A stretch of 25,704 bases of DNA. Origin: JBOFCO01 sp051646105. GTDB lineage: Bacteria > Pseudomonadota > Alphaproteobacteria > Rhodobacterales > Rhodobacteraceae. The stretch lies in contig JBOFCO010000217.1 of NCBI GenBank assembly GCA_051646105.1, positions 1 through 25,704 of the forward strand, in the 5' to 3' direction. Position numbers and translations under genes: made by a program. The notes beneath the pieces are model-generated. The model worked only from the letters and a program-made list of their open reading frames with translations. It ran no database searches and was not told the DNA's origin. Shown piece after piece: positions 1 to 8,554 of this stretch (positions are counted from its first letter, which is position 1; the number at the start of each line of letters is the position of its first letter).

Positions 1-1
1 T

Positions 2-1291
2 CGCTGGGACCGCGGGCCGAACCTGCCGGATCAGGCCGTGCTGATCGACATGGCGAACCGGCGCTTTTTCTTCTTCATGATCGAAATCTGGCCGCATGAA
101 TTCTATTTCGTGGCCGGTTTGCTGATCATGGCCGGGCTGGGGTTGTTCCTGTTCACCTCGGCGCTGGGACGGGTCTGGTGCGGTTACGCCTGCCCGCAAA
201 CCGTCTGGACCGACCTGTTCATTCTTGTCGAACGCTGGGTAGAGGGCGACCGCAATGCCCGCGTTCGCCTGTGGCATCAGAAATGGGATTTCCGCAAGTT
301 TCGTCTGCGTATGGCAAAATGGACGATCTGGCTGCTGATCGCCATCGCAACAGGCGGGGCCTGGGTGTTCTATTTTACCGATGCCCCGACACTGCTGCGC
401 GACCTGCTGACGGGGCAGGCGCATCCCGTCGCCTATCTGACCATCGCAGTGCTGACCGCGACAACCTTCATCTTTGGGGGCTTTGCGCGCGAACAGATCT
501 GTATCTACGCCTGCCCCTGGCCGCGCATTCAGGCGGCGATGATGGACGAGGATACGCTTGTCGTCGCCTACCGCGAATGGCGGGGCGAACCGCGCGGAAA
601 GTTGAAGGCAGGGCAGGTGGATACGGCGCAGGGTGATTGCATCGACTGCATGGCCTGCGTCAACGTCTGCCCGATGGGGATCGACATCCGCGATGGGCAG
701 CAGCTTGCCTGCATCACCTGTGCGCTGTGCATCGATGCCTGCGATGACGTGATGACGAAAATTGGCAAACCGCGCGGGCTGATCGACTATCTGGCGCTGA
801 GGGACGAGGCCGCAGAACGTGGGGGGGCGCATCCCAAGCAGATATGGAAGCACATTTTCCGCCTGCGGACGATGATCTATGCCGTGCTCTGGGCCGGTGT
901 CGGTGTGGGTCTTGTCGTGGCGCTTTTCCTGCGGTCGCCCATCGACATCAATGTGACGCCGGTGCGCAATCCCACATTTGTCACGCTGTCTGACGGGTCT
1001 GTGCGGAACGCCTATGACATTCGCCTTTTGAACAAGCATGGCGAGGCGCGGGATTTCCGTCTGACGTTGAATGCAGACGTGCCACTGACCCTGTCCATGG
1101 AAGGCAAGGAAGGCGAAGTCATAACCGTGCCCGCAGATGAAACGCTGACACAGCGCATCTATGTCACCGCGCCGCAGAACGGCACGGCTGCACGGACCGA
1201 CCGCACTGAAATCCGCCTGTGGATCCATGATGCAATCAGTGGCGACCGTGTGCATCATGATACTGTCTTCAATGGAAAGGGCGCAGAATGA
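2..1291 (+). CDS. ccoG: Cytochrome c oxidase accessory protein CcoG (FixG), 5'-truncated by window edge
   Basis: Polyferredoxin-like membrane protein needed for maturation of cbb3-type cytochrome c oxidase; the family is proposed to handle or reduce copper for the CcoN active site. The reading frame is open from base 2, and the residues before the first possible start (GTG at 38) continue the family pattern (RWDRGPN), so the true start lies upstream of the window. Visible features are several hydrophobic segments (including an 'ACP' cysteine segment near 187-195), two ferredoxin-type Cys clusters (CxxCxxCxxxCP near 649-684 and CxxCxxCxxxC near 709-741), one more membrane segment near 870-930, and a C-terminal Ig-like periplasmic domain. 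The stop overlaps the ccoH start as ATGA, which indicates translational coupling in a ccoGHIS operon. Confidence 0.95.
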   Translation, partial: RWDRGPNLPDQAVLIDMANRRFFFFMIEIWPHEFYFVAGLLIMAGLGLFLFTSALGRVWCGYACPQTVWTDLFILVERWVEGDRNARVRLWHQKWDFRKFRLRMAKWTIWLLIAIATGGAWVFYFTDAPTLLRDLLTGQAHPVAYLTIAVLTATTFIFGGFAREQICIYACPWPRIQAAMMDEDTLVVAYREWRGEPRGKLKAGQVDTAQGDCIDCMACVNVCPMGIDIRDGQQLACITCALCIDACDDVMTKIGKPRGLIDYLALRDEAAERGGAHPKQIWKHIFRLRTMIYAVLWAGVGVGLVVALFLRSPIDINVTPVRNPTFVTLSDGSVRNAYDIRLLNKHGEARDFRLTLNADVPLTLSMEGKEGEVITVPADETLTQRIYVTAPQNGTAARTDRTEIRLWIHDAISGDRVHHDTVFNGKGAE

Positions 1292-1752
1292 CCGGAACAC
1301 CACTTACCGGGCGCAAGGTTCTGGCCATCGCGGTGACCGCTTTCAGCATCATCATCGCTGTGAACGTGTTCATGGCGGTGCAGGCGGTGCGCACATTTCC
1401 GGGGCTGGAGGTGAAGAACTCCTATGTCGCCAGCCAGACCTTCGATGCCGACCGCGCCGCGCAGCAACGGCTGGGCTGGGAGGTGACGCCAGCCTATGCC
1501 GACGGAATGCTGAAACTGGACTTTCTGGGCAAGGCGGGCGCTGTGGCAGATGTCGCGGATGTAACGGCAACCGTCGGACGTTCCACCATGTCGGCAGAGG
1601 ATCGGAAGCCGGTTTTCACCCGCGACGGCAAAGGGTTTTCTGCGCCTGTCGATCTGCCGCCGGGGCACTGGATGATCCTGCTGGAAGCGCGGGCGGGCGA
1701 TGGCACCCGCTTTCACCAGCGGCTTGACCTGAACGTGAAGGCGCAGGAATGA
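1288..1752 (+). CDS. ccoH: FixH family protein CcoH, cbb3 oxidase assembly
   Basis: A 154-residue protein with one N-terminal membrane segment (about residues 10-33, following TGRKVLAIAV) and a periplasmic FixH domain. CcoH/FixH is a small membrane subunit-like factor required for assembly or stability of cbb3 oxidase. The length fits the family. The start is set by the ATGA overlap with ccoG, and its own stop overlaps ccoI in the same way, so the three genes are almost certainly co-translated. The position between ccoG and the copper ATPase is the standard order in alphaproteobacteria. Confidence 0.93.
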   Translation: MTGTPLTGRKVLAIAVTAFSIIIAVNVFMAVQAVRTFPGLEVKNSYVASQTFDADRAAQQRLGWEVTPAYADGMLKLDFLGKAGAVADVADVTATVGRSTMSAEDRKPVFTRDGKGFSAPVDLPPGHWMILLEARAGDGTRFHQRLDLNVKAQE

Positions 1753-3956
1753 CCGCAGCACTCGCCCCAGTATCCCCCATCGATATGCCGGAACGCGGTG
1801 GACCGGCGGCCTGTGCGGCCTGTGTCGCTGCGCCTGCGGCGGGGGCGTTGGCCGCATCGGTCCCAAAGGATGCGCGGCTGGTGCTGTCGCTTCCGGCCGC
1901 GCATTGCGCCACCTGCATCAGCGATGTGGAACGGGCCTTGAACCGGCATCCCGGCGTGACATCGGCCCGCGTCAACCTGACCCTGAAACGCGTCAGCATC
2001 GCCGCCGCGCCAGAGGTGACCGCGGCCGAGCTGGTCGGAGCGCTGGATGCGATCGGATACGAGGCGCATGAGCTTGATCCCGGTATCCTGAGCGTGACGG
2101 AAACCGACAGGCGCGGGCGCGACCTGCTGATGAGGATCGGCGTGGCGGGCTTTGCAATGATGAACATCATGCTCTTGTCCGTCGCTGTCTGGTCGGGGGC
2201 AGAGGATGCGACGCGCGAACTGTTCCACTGGATTTCCGGGGCCATTGCCCTGCCGACAGTGGCCTTTGCGGGCCAGCCGTTCTTTGCCAGCGCCTGGAAG
2301 TCCCTGCGCGCCGGGCGTCTGGGCATGGATGTGCCGATCTCGCTGGCGATGATCCTGGCATCCGGCATTTCTGTCTATGAAACCATCCATTCCGGCCACC
2401 ACGCCTATTTCGATGCTGCGGTGATGCTGACGTTCTTCCTGCTGATCGGGCGTTATCTGGATTATCGCACCCGTGCTGTGGCACGGTCCGCCGCAGAGGA
2501 ACTTGCCGCGCTGGAGGTGCCCCGAGCGGTCCGGGTGACCAATGGCGTAGAGGCAGAGGTTGCCATTGCCGACCTGCGGCCCGGCGATTTGATCCGGGTT
2601 CGTCCCGGCGGGCGGGTGCCTGCCGACGGGGTGGTGGTCGAGGGCACAACGGAAATCGACCGCAGCCTGCTGACGGGGGAAAGCCTGCCGGTGTTCGCGG
2701 GCCCCGATGCCGTGTTGAGCACCGGAGAGGTCAACCTGACCGGGCCGCTGCTGTTGCGCGTCACAGCGGCGGGCAAAGACAGTTCGCTGCATCGAATGGC
2801 CGATCTGGTCGCGGTCGCGGAAAGCGCGCGCACCCGCTATACCTCTCTCGCCGATCGTGCGGCGCGGCTTTATTCGCCGCTGGTCCATCTGCTGTCGTTC
2901 AGCGCTTTCGGGTATTGGATGTGGGCTACGGGTGGCGACGTCCGGTATGCCGTGAACATTTCCGCCGCCGTGCTGATCATCACCTGCCCCTGCGCGCTCG
3001 GTCTGGCCGTGCCTGCCGTGGTGACGGCGGCGAGTGGCAAACTGTTCCGCATGGGCCTTCTGATCAAGAACGGGCTGGCGCTGGAACGGTTGGCAGAGGT
3101 CGATATTGTGGTTTTCGACAAGACCGGTACGCTGACGCTGGGCACGCCGGAGCCCACCAACTGGGCCGATCATTCCGTTGATGTTCGGGCGGTTGCGACG
3201 GCCTTGGCAGCGGCGTCATCGCATCCGCTGGCCCGCGCATTGGCGACAGTGAAGGATATCACTGCCGCGCACCTGACCGACCTGCGCGAAGTGCCCGGCT
3301 ATGGCGTCGAGGGTCTGTGGCAGGGCCAGCGGGTGCGTCTGGGCCGCGCCGACTGGGTGGGGGCCGCGCCTGTTGCGGAAACCGCCGCCTGCCTTTCGAT
3401 GCCCGACGGCAGCACCCACGCCTTTACCTTCACCGACCGTTTGCGCCCCGGCGCGGAAGCAGCGGTGGCCGGTCTGATTGCGCAAGGCAAGCGCGTGGCA
3501 CTGGTTTCGGGTGATGCCGAAGCGCCAGTGCGTGCGCTGGCGGCACGTCTGGGCATTGGCGACTGGACGGCGAATGCAAGGCCGCAGGACAAGGCCGCCC
3601 GCATCGCCACACTGGCAGCGCAGGGGCGCAAGGTGCTGATGGTGGGCGACGGACTGAACGATACGGCGGCGTTGGCCGGGGCGCATGTCTCTATCTCTCC
3701 GGCATCGGCACTGGATGCGGCGCGGGTGGCATCCGACATCGTACTGCTGGGCCAGGACATTGCGCCGATTGCCGAAGCCGCGCTGATTGCGCGCAGGGCC
3801 AGCCGTCGCATGGTGGAAAACTTCGCCATCTCGGCGCTTTACAATGTGGTTGCGGTGCCCCTAGCGCTGGTCGGCCTGGCGACGCCTTTGGCCGCGGCGC
3901 TGGCCATGTCGCTGTCATCGATCAGTGTTTCGCTGAATGCCCTGCGGCTGAGGTAG
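1749..3956 (+). CDS. ccoI: Copper-translocating P1B-type ATPase CcoI (FixI)
   Basis: A 735-residue P1B-type heavy-metal ATPase that moves copper across the inner membrane for CcoN metallation. It has an N-terminal heavy-metal-associated domain with the CxxC pair C53/C56, preceded by an extra Cys-containing N-terminal tail (CAAC). It has the TGES actuator motif, the intramembrane CPC metal site (residues 413-415, near 2985-2993), the phosphorylation motif DKTGT (Asp457), the SSHP nucleotide-domain motif and the hinge GDGLND. All key residues are intact. ATGA overlap with ccoH and a 3-bp gap to ccoS place it inside the maturation operon. It is distinguished from CopA-type exporters by this operon context and by the FixI-like N-terminus. 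Confidence 0.95.
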   Translation: MTAALAPVSPIDMPERGGPAACAACVAAPAAGALAASVPKDARLVLSLPAAHCATCISDVERALNRHPGVTSARVNLTLKRVSIAAAPEVTAAELVGALDAIGYEAHELDPGILSVTETDRRGRDLLMRIGVAGFAMMNIMLLSVAVWSGAEDATRELFHWISGAIALPTVAFAGQPFFASAWKSLRAGRLGMDVPISLAMILASGISVYETIHSGHHAYFDAAVMLTFFLLIGRYLDYRTRAVARSAAEELAALEVPRAVRVTNGVEAEVAIADLRPGDLIRVRPGGRVPADGVVVEGTTEIDRSLLTGESLPVFAGPDAVLSTGEVNLTGPLLLRVTAAGKDSSLHRMADLVAVAESARTRYTSLADRAARLYSPLVHLLSFSAFGYWMWATGGDVRYAVNISAAVLIITCPCALGLAVPAVVTAASGKLFRMGLLIKNGLALERLAEVDIVVFDKTGTLTLGTPEPTNWADHSVDVRAVATALAAASSHPLARALATVKDITAAHLTDLREVPGYGVEGLWQGQRVRLGRADWVGAAPVAETAACLSMPDGSTHAFTFTDRLRPGAEAAVAGLIAQGKRVALVSGDAEAPVRALAARLGIGDWTANARPQDKAARIATLAAQGRKVLMVGDGLNDTAALAGAHVSISPASALDAARVASDIVLLGQDIAPIAEAALIARRASRRMVENFAISALYNVVAVPLALVGLATPLAAALAMSLSSISVSLNALRLR

Positions 3957-3959
3957 ACC

Positions 3960-4142
3960 ATGGAAATGCTGGCCTATCTGATCCCGATTTCACTGATCCT
4001 GGGCGGGATCGGCCTTGCCGCTTTCTTCTGGGCGATGCGTGACCGGCAGTTCGATGATCCCAAGGGGGACAGTCACCGCATTCTGAGCAAGCAATGGGAT
4101 GACAGGCCCATGCCAACCCAAGACGACACTGACGATAGCTGA
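3960..4142 (+). CDS. ccoS: cbb3-type cytochrome oxidase assembly protein CcoS
   Basis: A 60-residue protein with a single N-terminal membrane helix (about residues 3-26) followed by the family motif FWAMRDRQFDDPKGD and a short acidic cytosolic tail. CcoS is needed for cofactor insertion into the cbb3 oxidase. The ATG lies 3 bp after the ccoI stop, so it is the last gene of ccoGHIS; dacC on the opposite strand converges 23 bp downstream. Size and motif match the family well. Confidence 0.93.
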   Translation: MEMLAYLIPISLILGGIGLAAFFWAMRDRQFDDPKGDSHRILSKQWDDRPMPTQDDTDDS

Positions 4143-4155
4143 AGGGTCAGGCGCA

Positions 4156-4175
4156 GGCGGGCTGGTCAGCCTGCC
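4156..4175. terminator. Hairpin at the ccoS/dacC convergent junction (weak terminator candidate)
   Basis: An inverted repeat GGCGGGCT / AGCCTGCC (one G-T pair) with a 4-base loop lies in the 23-bp gap and the last codons of dacC. There is no T-run on either side, so it may only be a shared 3'-end structure. Prediction by eye. Confidence 0.25.
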
Positions 4176-6046
4176 GGTCCGATGATCTCGCATTCCAGGG
4201 CGCGGGCTTCCAGCCTGCGGCAGGCCATGGCTGCCGTTTCTTCGTTCAGTCCCATGAAATTGGCATCATAGCCGCCGCCGCGTGTCGATACCTTGCGCAG
4301 CGCTTCGTCCAGCGTGCCGATTTCCGAAAGCGCCACGCGCAGCAATTGTTGTTCGGCTTCATACCGCGACGCATAGCGCCCGATGTTTACCCCCCAGTGC
4401 TTGCCGCCGGATGTCGACATGCGGGTGACGACTTCCGGCTCCAGCATGACGGCTGCTGTTTCCACCGGGGAAAGCCCCTCGTTGGCCTCGGCCAGCGCGG
4501 CGGCGATCATCAGGTTTTCGGGGCGGGGTTTTGGCCCGGTGCGCGGACGTTCCACCGGCGCAAAATGCGCGGTAGCAATCATCATCGGCTGCGGTTGCAA
4601 CGGAACCACCTCCGGCGCCGGGACGGGCGCAGGGGCGGCTTCTGCCGTCATCACCGGGTCGGGAGCCTCTGCCATCGGGGTTGGCTGCGGTTCATCCCGT
4701 GCCGGTGCTGAGGAGACCACTTCGGCCAGCGCGGCCTGAAGTTCCGGGCTGACTATGGGCCTTATACCGGCATCTGCCACGACCGCAGCTTCGTTCGCTT
4801 CATCCTGCGCGGGTCTGGGCCGGGGCACGGCTGCCGCAATGCGCGGATCAGGCGCGGTAGGGACCACAGGCTGTGCTGCCGGTTCTGCGGCCAAAGCTGT
4901 ATCGATCAGCGCGACCAGCTCTGCATCGGACGCTTCTGCAACGGGCGACGGCGGAGCCTCTGCTTCGGCCAGTGCGCCGGCGATGCCATCGGTCATTGCG
5001 ACAAGCATCTCCTCTGGTGGCGGCTCTGGCGACGGGCTTGCAGGCGCGCGCCGTTGCGGGCGGGGGCTGGTTGTCGGGGCCATCAGGACACGCACGGTCT
5101 TGGCCACGGCGCGGGCATTGCCACCGCCGTTTTCGGCCAGGGCTTCGGCCAGCGCACCTTCTACCGGGTCGCCGTCCTCTGCCGCATAGACGGGTTCTTT
5201 CGGCAGGTTGACCGGGGCCTTGTTGGGGGCCTTGCCAAAACCAAGATCAAGCAGTTCCGCGATCCGGGCGTTGCGCGAATTGCTGCTTTTCCCGCCAAAG
5301 ACGGTCGCGATGATCCGCTTGTTGCCGCGCTGGGCGGACGCGACGAGGTTATAGCCCGCCGCCGCAGTGTAGCCGGTCTTGATGCCATCTGCGCCTTCAT
5401 AGCTGTCCAGAAAGCGGCGATTGGTGCTGCTGACGGCGGTCTTTCCGGCATCCGCCGTGCGGCGCGAGAAGATATGATAGTAGTCCGGGTGATCGTAAAA
5501 CAGCCGCCGTCCCAGCACCGACATGTCCCGCGCTGTCGACAGGTGCCCGCTTTCGGTCAGACCGTTGGCGTTCTTGAAGGTGGTGCTGTTCATCCCCAGC
5601 GCCTTTGCGGTGCGGTTCATCCGCCGCGCAAAAGCTGCTTCCGACCCTTCGATCGCCTCGCCAATGGCCGTTGCGGCGTCATTGGCAGATTTCACCGCCG
5701 CCGCACGGATCAGATAACGAAGCTGGATGGTCTGCCCTGCCTTCAGCCCAAGGCGCGAGGGCGGCTCTGCCGCAGCTTTGCCAGAGATTTTCACCTTGGT
5801 ATCCAGCGAAATCTCGCCCCGCTCTATCGCCTCGAAAGCGATGTAAAGCGTCATCATCTTGGTGAGCGAGGCGGGGTGCAGCCGCGTGTCGGCGTTCGAC
5901 GCGCGCAGCACCTCTCCGGTCCGGGCATCCATGACGAAATCCGCATAGGGCGCCGCAATCGCGCCCACCGCCATCATGGCGACCAGAACGACCCCAAGCA
6001 CAAGACGTGCCAAAGTATGGACATACTGCCCCAGACGCTGAAACAC
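4166..6046 (-). CDS. D-alanyl-D-alanine carboxypeptidase (PBP5/6 type) with C-terminal SPOR domain
   Basis: Periplasmic serine D,D-carboxypeptidase of peptidase family S11 that trims the terminal D-Ala of peptidoglycan stem peptides. It has a signal peptide or N-terminal anchor (about residues 1-31). The penicillin-binding motifs are all intact: SxxK as S60-LTK63, SxN as S120-A-N122, and KTG at 223-225. The catalytic domain ends near residue 285. A low-complexity Ala/Pro/Glu-rich stretch of roughly 250 residues follows, and then a SPOR-like domain (about 545-622) that would direct the enzyme to septal, denuded glycan. At 626 residues it is much longer than E. coli DacA (about 400) because of the linker and SPOR domain. 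The gene is monocistronic and convergent with ccoS. It is DacC/DacF-like; the exact orthologue name is not assigned. Confidence 0.92.
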   Translation of the reverse strand: MFQRLGQYVHTLARLVLGVVLVAMMAVGAIAAPYADFVMDARTGEVLRASNADTRLHPASLTKMMTLYIAFEAIERGEISLDTKVKISGKAAAEPPSRLGLKAGQTIQLRYLIRAAAVKSANDAATAIGEAIEGSEAAFARRMNRTAKALGMNSTTFKNANGLTESGHLSTARDMSVLGRRLFYDHPDYYHIFSRRTADAGKTAVSSTNRRFLDSYEGADGIKTGYTAAAGYNLVASAQRGNKRIIATVFGGKSSNSRNARIAELLDLGFGKAPNKAPVNLPKEPVYAAEDGDPVEGALAEALAENGGGNARAVAKTVRVLMAPTTSPRPQRRAPASPSPEPPPEEMLVAMTDGIAGALAEAEAPPSPVAEASDAELVALIDTALAAEPAAQPVVPTAPDPRIAAAVPRPRPAQDEANEAAVVADAGIRPIVSPELQAALAEVVSSAPARDEPQPTPMAEAPDPVMTAEAAPAPVPAPEVVPLQPQPMMIATAHFAPVERPRTGPKPRPENLMIAAALAEANEGLSPVETAAVMLEPEVVTRMSTSGGKHWGVNIGRYASRYEAEQQLLRVALSEIGTLDEALRKVSTRGGGYDANFMGLNEETAAMACRRLEARALECEIIGPAG

Positions 6047-6070
6047 GTCGCTTGCCCTTCACTGCCTCTG

Positions 6071-6091
6071 ACCCCGATCTTTTGCCGGGGT
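6071..6091 (-). other. Stem-loop in the dacC leader
   Basis: A 6-bp perfect stem (ACCCCG / CGGGGT) with a 9-base loop sits about 25 bases upstream of the dacC ATG, downstream of the proposed promoter. It is not a terminator, since no T-run follows on the minus strand. It could affect mRNA stability or ribosome access. Seen in sequence; function unknown. Confidence 0.3.
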
Positions 6092-6105
6092 TCGCTCGTT
6101 TGGCG

Positions 6106-6133
6106 ACCATAGCACGACACAAGATCGTGTAAA
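6106..6133 (-). promoter_or_regulatory. Predicted sigma-70-type promoter of the D,D-carboxypeptidase gene
   Basis: On the minus strand, TTTACA (6128-6133) and TATGGT (6106-6111) are separated by 16 bp and lie about 60 bp upstream of the ATG at 6046. The surrounding AT-rich stretch (6128-6146) stands out from the GC-rich background. Prediction from consensus only. Confidence 0.45.
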
Positions 6134-6176
6134 ATATCTTATTTTTCGGGACCTTCCGATGTGACGCTCATGCAAT

Positions 6177-6190
6177 CACAACATATTGTG
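6177..6190. repeat. Short inverted repeat CACAA-N4-TTGTG between HAD gene and dacC
   Basis: A perfect 5-bp inverted repeat around a 4-base centre, in the 177-bp spacer between the HAD gene stop and dacC start (both minus strand). It could be an operator upstream of the dacC promoter; no matching regulator is evident. Confidence 0.25.
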
Positions 6191-6223
6191 TCCCGGCGGC
6201 CTTCTGGCGCTATAGCAAGATTT

Positions 6224-6940
6224 CTAGCCTTCGATGGCCGCAACAAGTCCGGGCAGTTCTCCAAGATTCCGGATCAGGCGAAACCGTTTGCTGTCCTGCG
6301 ACTCTGGCGCGGGCGCGTCGGCATGTTCATAGGCCCAGGTCAGTTCATGCGGCACATGTACGCCCCAACCGCCCAGGGCAAGCACCGGCAACACGTCGGA
6401 TTTCAGCGAATTGCCCACCATCATGACCCGCGCCGCTGTTACACCATGACGGGAAAAAACCGTGGCATAGCTTTGTGGTGTCTTGTCTGACACGATCTCG
6501 ACCGCATGGAACAACTCCCCCAGGCCAGACTGGGCCAGCTTGCGTTCCTGATCCAGAAGGTCCCCCTTTGTAATCAGGATGATGCGGTGGCTGGCGGACA
6601 GGGCCGCAACCGTTTCCTGCGCGTCGGGCAGCAGTTCGATCGGGTGGCGCAGCATCTCCTGCCCTGCGTTCAGCAGTTCGGATATCACGCTGGCGGGCAC
6701 CCGGCCCTCTGTCACCTCGATGGCGGTTTCGATCATCGACAGGACAAAGCCCTTTATCCCGAAACCGTAATGGCCAAGGTTGCGGCGCTCGGCCGCCAAC
6801 AGCCGTTCCATCAGGTGGCTGCGCTCTGCGTGATCGGCAAGAAGTTCCGCGAAACGCGCATGTGTCAGGTGGAAGAACCGTTCGTTCTGCCACAGCGTGT
6901 CATCTGCATCGAAGCCGATTGTTGTCAGAACCTGCGTCAT
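6224..6940 (-). CDS. HAD family hydrolase (phosphatase-like)
   Basis: A 238-residue haloacid-dehalogenase-superfamily protein, probably a phosphatase acting on a small phosphorylated metabolite. Motif I is FDADDTLW near the N-terminus, with the DxDxT aspartates. Motif II is ILITKGD, a motif III lysine occurs in SDKTPQ, and motif IV is GNSLKSD. A helical cap lies between motifs I and II. The ATG at 6940 (protein MTQV...) is preferred because a G-rich ribosome site precedes it and the Rossmann strand starts directly after. A longer TTG start at 6970 has no ribosome site. Substrate cannot be named. It is divergent from clpS, with a 136-bp shared upstream region. Confidence 0.85.
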   Translation of the reverse strand: MTQVLTTIGFDADDTLWQNERFFHLTHARFAELLADHAERSHLMERLLAAERRNLGHYGFGIKGFVLSMIETAIEVTEGRVPASVISELLNAGQEMLRHPIELLPDAQETVAALSASHRIILITKGDLLDQERKLAQSGLGELFHAVEIVSDKTPQSYATVFSRHGVTAARVMMVGNSLKSDVLPVLALGGWGVHVPHELTWAYEHADAPAPESQDSKRFRLIRNLGELPGLVAAIEG

Positions 6941-6970
6941 CCGCCCCCCGTCGCGGAAATGTTGCGGCAA

Positions 6971-6987
6971 CCTGCCCTGCTGGCAGG
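6971..6987. repeat. Stem-loop CCTGCC-N5-GGCAGG in the HAD/clpS divergent region
   Basis: A 6-bp perfect stem with a 5-base loop lies in the 136-bp spacer (6941-7076). The same spacer has two AGTACT palindromes (6999-7004 and 7037-7042), 38 bp apart, flanking the AT-rich segment that probably contains the clpS promoter. Seen in sequence; no function is assigned. Confidence 0.25.
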
Positions 6988-7076
6988 ACGCCCCTTTTAG
7001 TACTGTGCCTTAGCCTATATTGTGAGAACTGACATCAGTACTTACGAATCCCTTTTGCCGCGACGGAGCCGCCGAC

Positions 7077-7418
7077 TTGACCCTTACGCCCCCAACCCTG
7101 AGCGACCGCAAGGATGCGCCCGAGGGCGAAGGACTGCTGCTGACCAAGACCAAGCCAAAGACGCAGCGCCCGCCGCTGTACAAGGTTCTGATCCTGAACG
7201 ACGATTACACACCTATGGAATTCGTCGTTCATGTTCTCGAGCGGTTTTTCGGCCTGAGCCATGCCCAGGCGTTCGAAATCATGCTGACCGTGCACAAGAA
7301 GGGTCTGGCGGTGGTCGGCGTTTATTCGTTCGAGGTGGCGGAAACCAAGGTGGCACAGGTGATGGATTTCTCGCGCCGTCACCAGCACCCCCTGCAATGC
7401 ACCATGGAAAAGGAATAG
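7077..7418 (+). CDS. clpS: ATP-dependent Clp protease adaptor ClpS
   Basis: Adaptor that delivers N-degron substrates to ClpAP. The 113-residue product has a disordered N-terminal extension (about 1-34) and then the ClpS core. The core shows the substrate-pocket motif NDDYTPMEF (N41-D42-D43, M47) and the conserved pocket histidine in TVHKKG (H73), which bind the N-terminal amino group and side chain of substrates. The start is TTG at 7077, supported by GGAG at 7065-7068 with an 8-base spacer; no ATG or GTG exists upstream before the in-frame stop at 7023. No clpA is adjacent, which is common. It is followed by the methyltransferase gene on the same strand. Confidence 0.95.
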   Translation: MTLTPPTLSDRKDAPEGEGLLLTKTKPKTQRPPLYKVLILNDDYTPMEFVVHVLERFFGLSHAQAFEIMLTVHKKGLAVVGVYSFEVAETKVAQVMDFSRRHQHPLQCTMEKE

Positions 7419-7454
7419 GGCCGGGGGCGACAGGTCGCACTCCGGACTGACCTC

Positions 7455-8525
7455 ATGCAGACATCGCGCCTGACACATCTGCTGCAATCGGGCGAACTGG
7501 CTCTGCCCGATACAGGAACGATTGCGGTGCAAAGGCCCACTGCAGATACCGATCTTTCGGCGCTGCCAAAGACGCGGGTGCAGGTCTATACTGGATTTCG
7601 CCCGGATCACGATCATTTTGCAGCGCAGGGCTTTGCCACCGGGCCGCATCTTGTCGGACAGCATGGTGCCTCTGTGGTTTTCCTGCCCCGGTCGCGCGAG
7701 CAGGGCCATGGCCTGATCGCAGCGGCGGCCGCATCCGTGCCATCGGGCGCGCCGATCATTGTCGATGGTCAGAAAACCGATGGCATCGACGCACTTTGGC
7801 GTGAGCTGCGTCAGGGGTTCAGGGTCGGCGAAGCTTGGTCAAAGGCGCATGGCAAGTTGTTCGTGCTGGAAAACCCCGGTGCAGCGGCGCTGATCCGCTG
7901 GGCCGAAGCCGCCGCACCCAGGCAGGGCGGGCACGGATTCTGGACCGTTCCGGGCGGATTTTCTGCTGACGGTCCGGATCACGCATCAGTTCTGCTGGCG
8001 GATGCGCTTCCGGCAAAGCTGCCGGGCCGTGTCGCCGATCTGGGGGCGGGCTGGGGTTACCTGTCGCAGGCCATATTGGCGCGTGCGGGTGTTGATGAAC
8101 TGCATCTGATCGAGGCAGAGGCGCTGTCGCTGGATTGTGCCCGCCGTAACATCAGCGATCCGCGCGCGGTATTTCACTGGGCCGATGCCATGGCCTTCCG
8201 TCCCGAAGGGCGCTTCGGCGCGGTGGTGATGAACCCCCCGTTTCACAGCGGAAGGGCGGCCGATCCGGCGCTGGGAACGGCGTTCATCCGTGCGGCGCAG
8301 GCGATGCTGTCGCTTTCGGGGACGCTGTGGATGGTGGCGAACCGGCATCTGCCCTATGAAGCGATGCTCAATGACCTGTTTTTCGATGTGCAGGAACTGC
8401 CCGGCACCGGTGCATTCAAACTGCTGCGGGCAGCGCAGCCGCGTGTGCGGAATCCGGCCCATTCCGCTGTTGCGCGGCGTGACATCGTGCCCCGCCGCCG
8501 TGTAAAACCCGCACGCCTGCGCTGA
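7455..8525 (+). CDS. Class I SAM-dependent methyltransferase, RsmC/RlmG-like
   Basis: A 356-residue methyltransferase with the two-domain layout of 16S/23S rRNA guanine-N2 methyltransferases. It has a degenerate N-terminal Rossmann-like half, then the active half with the SAM site VADLGAGWGYLS and the catalytic tetrapeptide NPPF in MNPPFHSG, followed by a hydrophobic strand typical of RsmC (LWMVANRHLPYE). By family, it would methylate G1207 of 16S rRNA or a related base. The start ATG at 7455 is 36 bp after clpS and lacks a strong ribosome site, so the start is less certain. The position after clpS recurs in related bacteria, from general recollection. RsmC versus RlmG cannot be decided by eye. 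Confidence 0.85.
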   Translation: MQTSRLTHLLQSGELALPDTGTIAVQRPTADTDLSALPKTRVQVYTGFRPDHDHFAAQGFATGPHLVGQHGASVVFLPRSREQGHGLIAAAAASVPSGAPIIVDGQKTDGIDALWRELRQGFRVGEAWSKAHGKLFVLENPGAAALIRWAEAAAPRQGGHGFWTVPGGFSADGPDHASVLLADALPAKLPGRVADLGAGWGYLSQAILARAGVDELHLIEAEALSLDCARRNISDPRAVFHWADAMAFRPEGRFGAVVMNPPFHSGRAADPALGTAFIRAAQAMLSLSGTLWMVANRHLPYEAMLNDLFFDVQELPGTGAFKLLRAAQPRVRNPAHSAVARRDIVPRRRVKPARLR

Positions 8526-8554
8526 CAACAGCCCGCAATCAGAGGAACCGCGCC

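Noticed and set aside
1713..3173. A 486-codon minus-strand frame opposite ccoI
   Set aside because: No family motifs, His/Gln/Arg-rich composition typical of an antisense shadow, and ccoI is unambiguous.
4755..5189. Ala/Ser/Gly-rich plus-strand frame inside dacC
   Set aside because: It mirrors the low-complexity linker of the carboxypeptidase on the other strand and has no start context.
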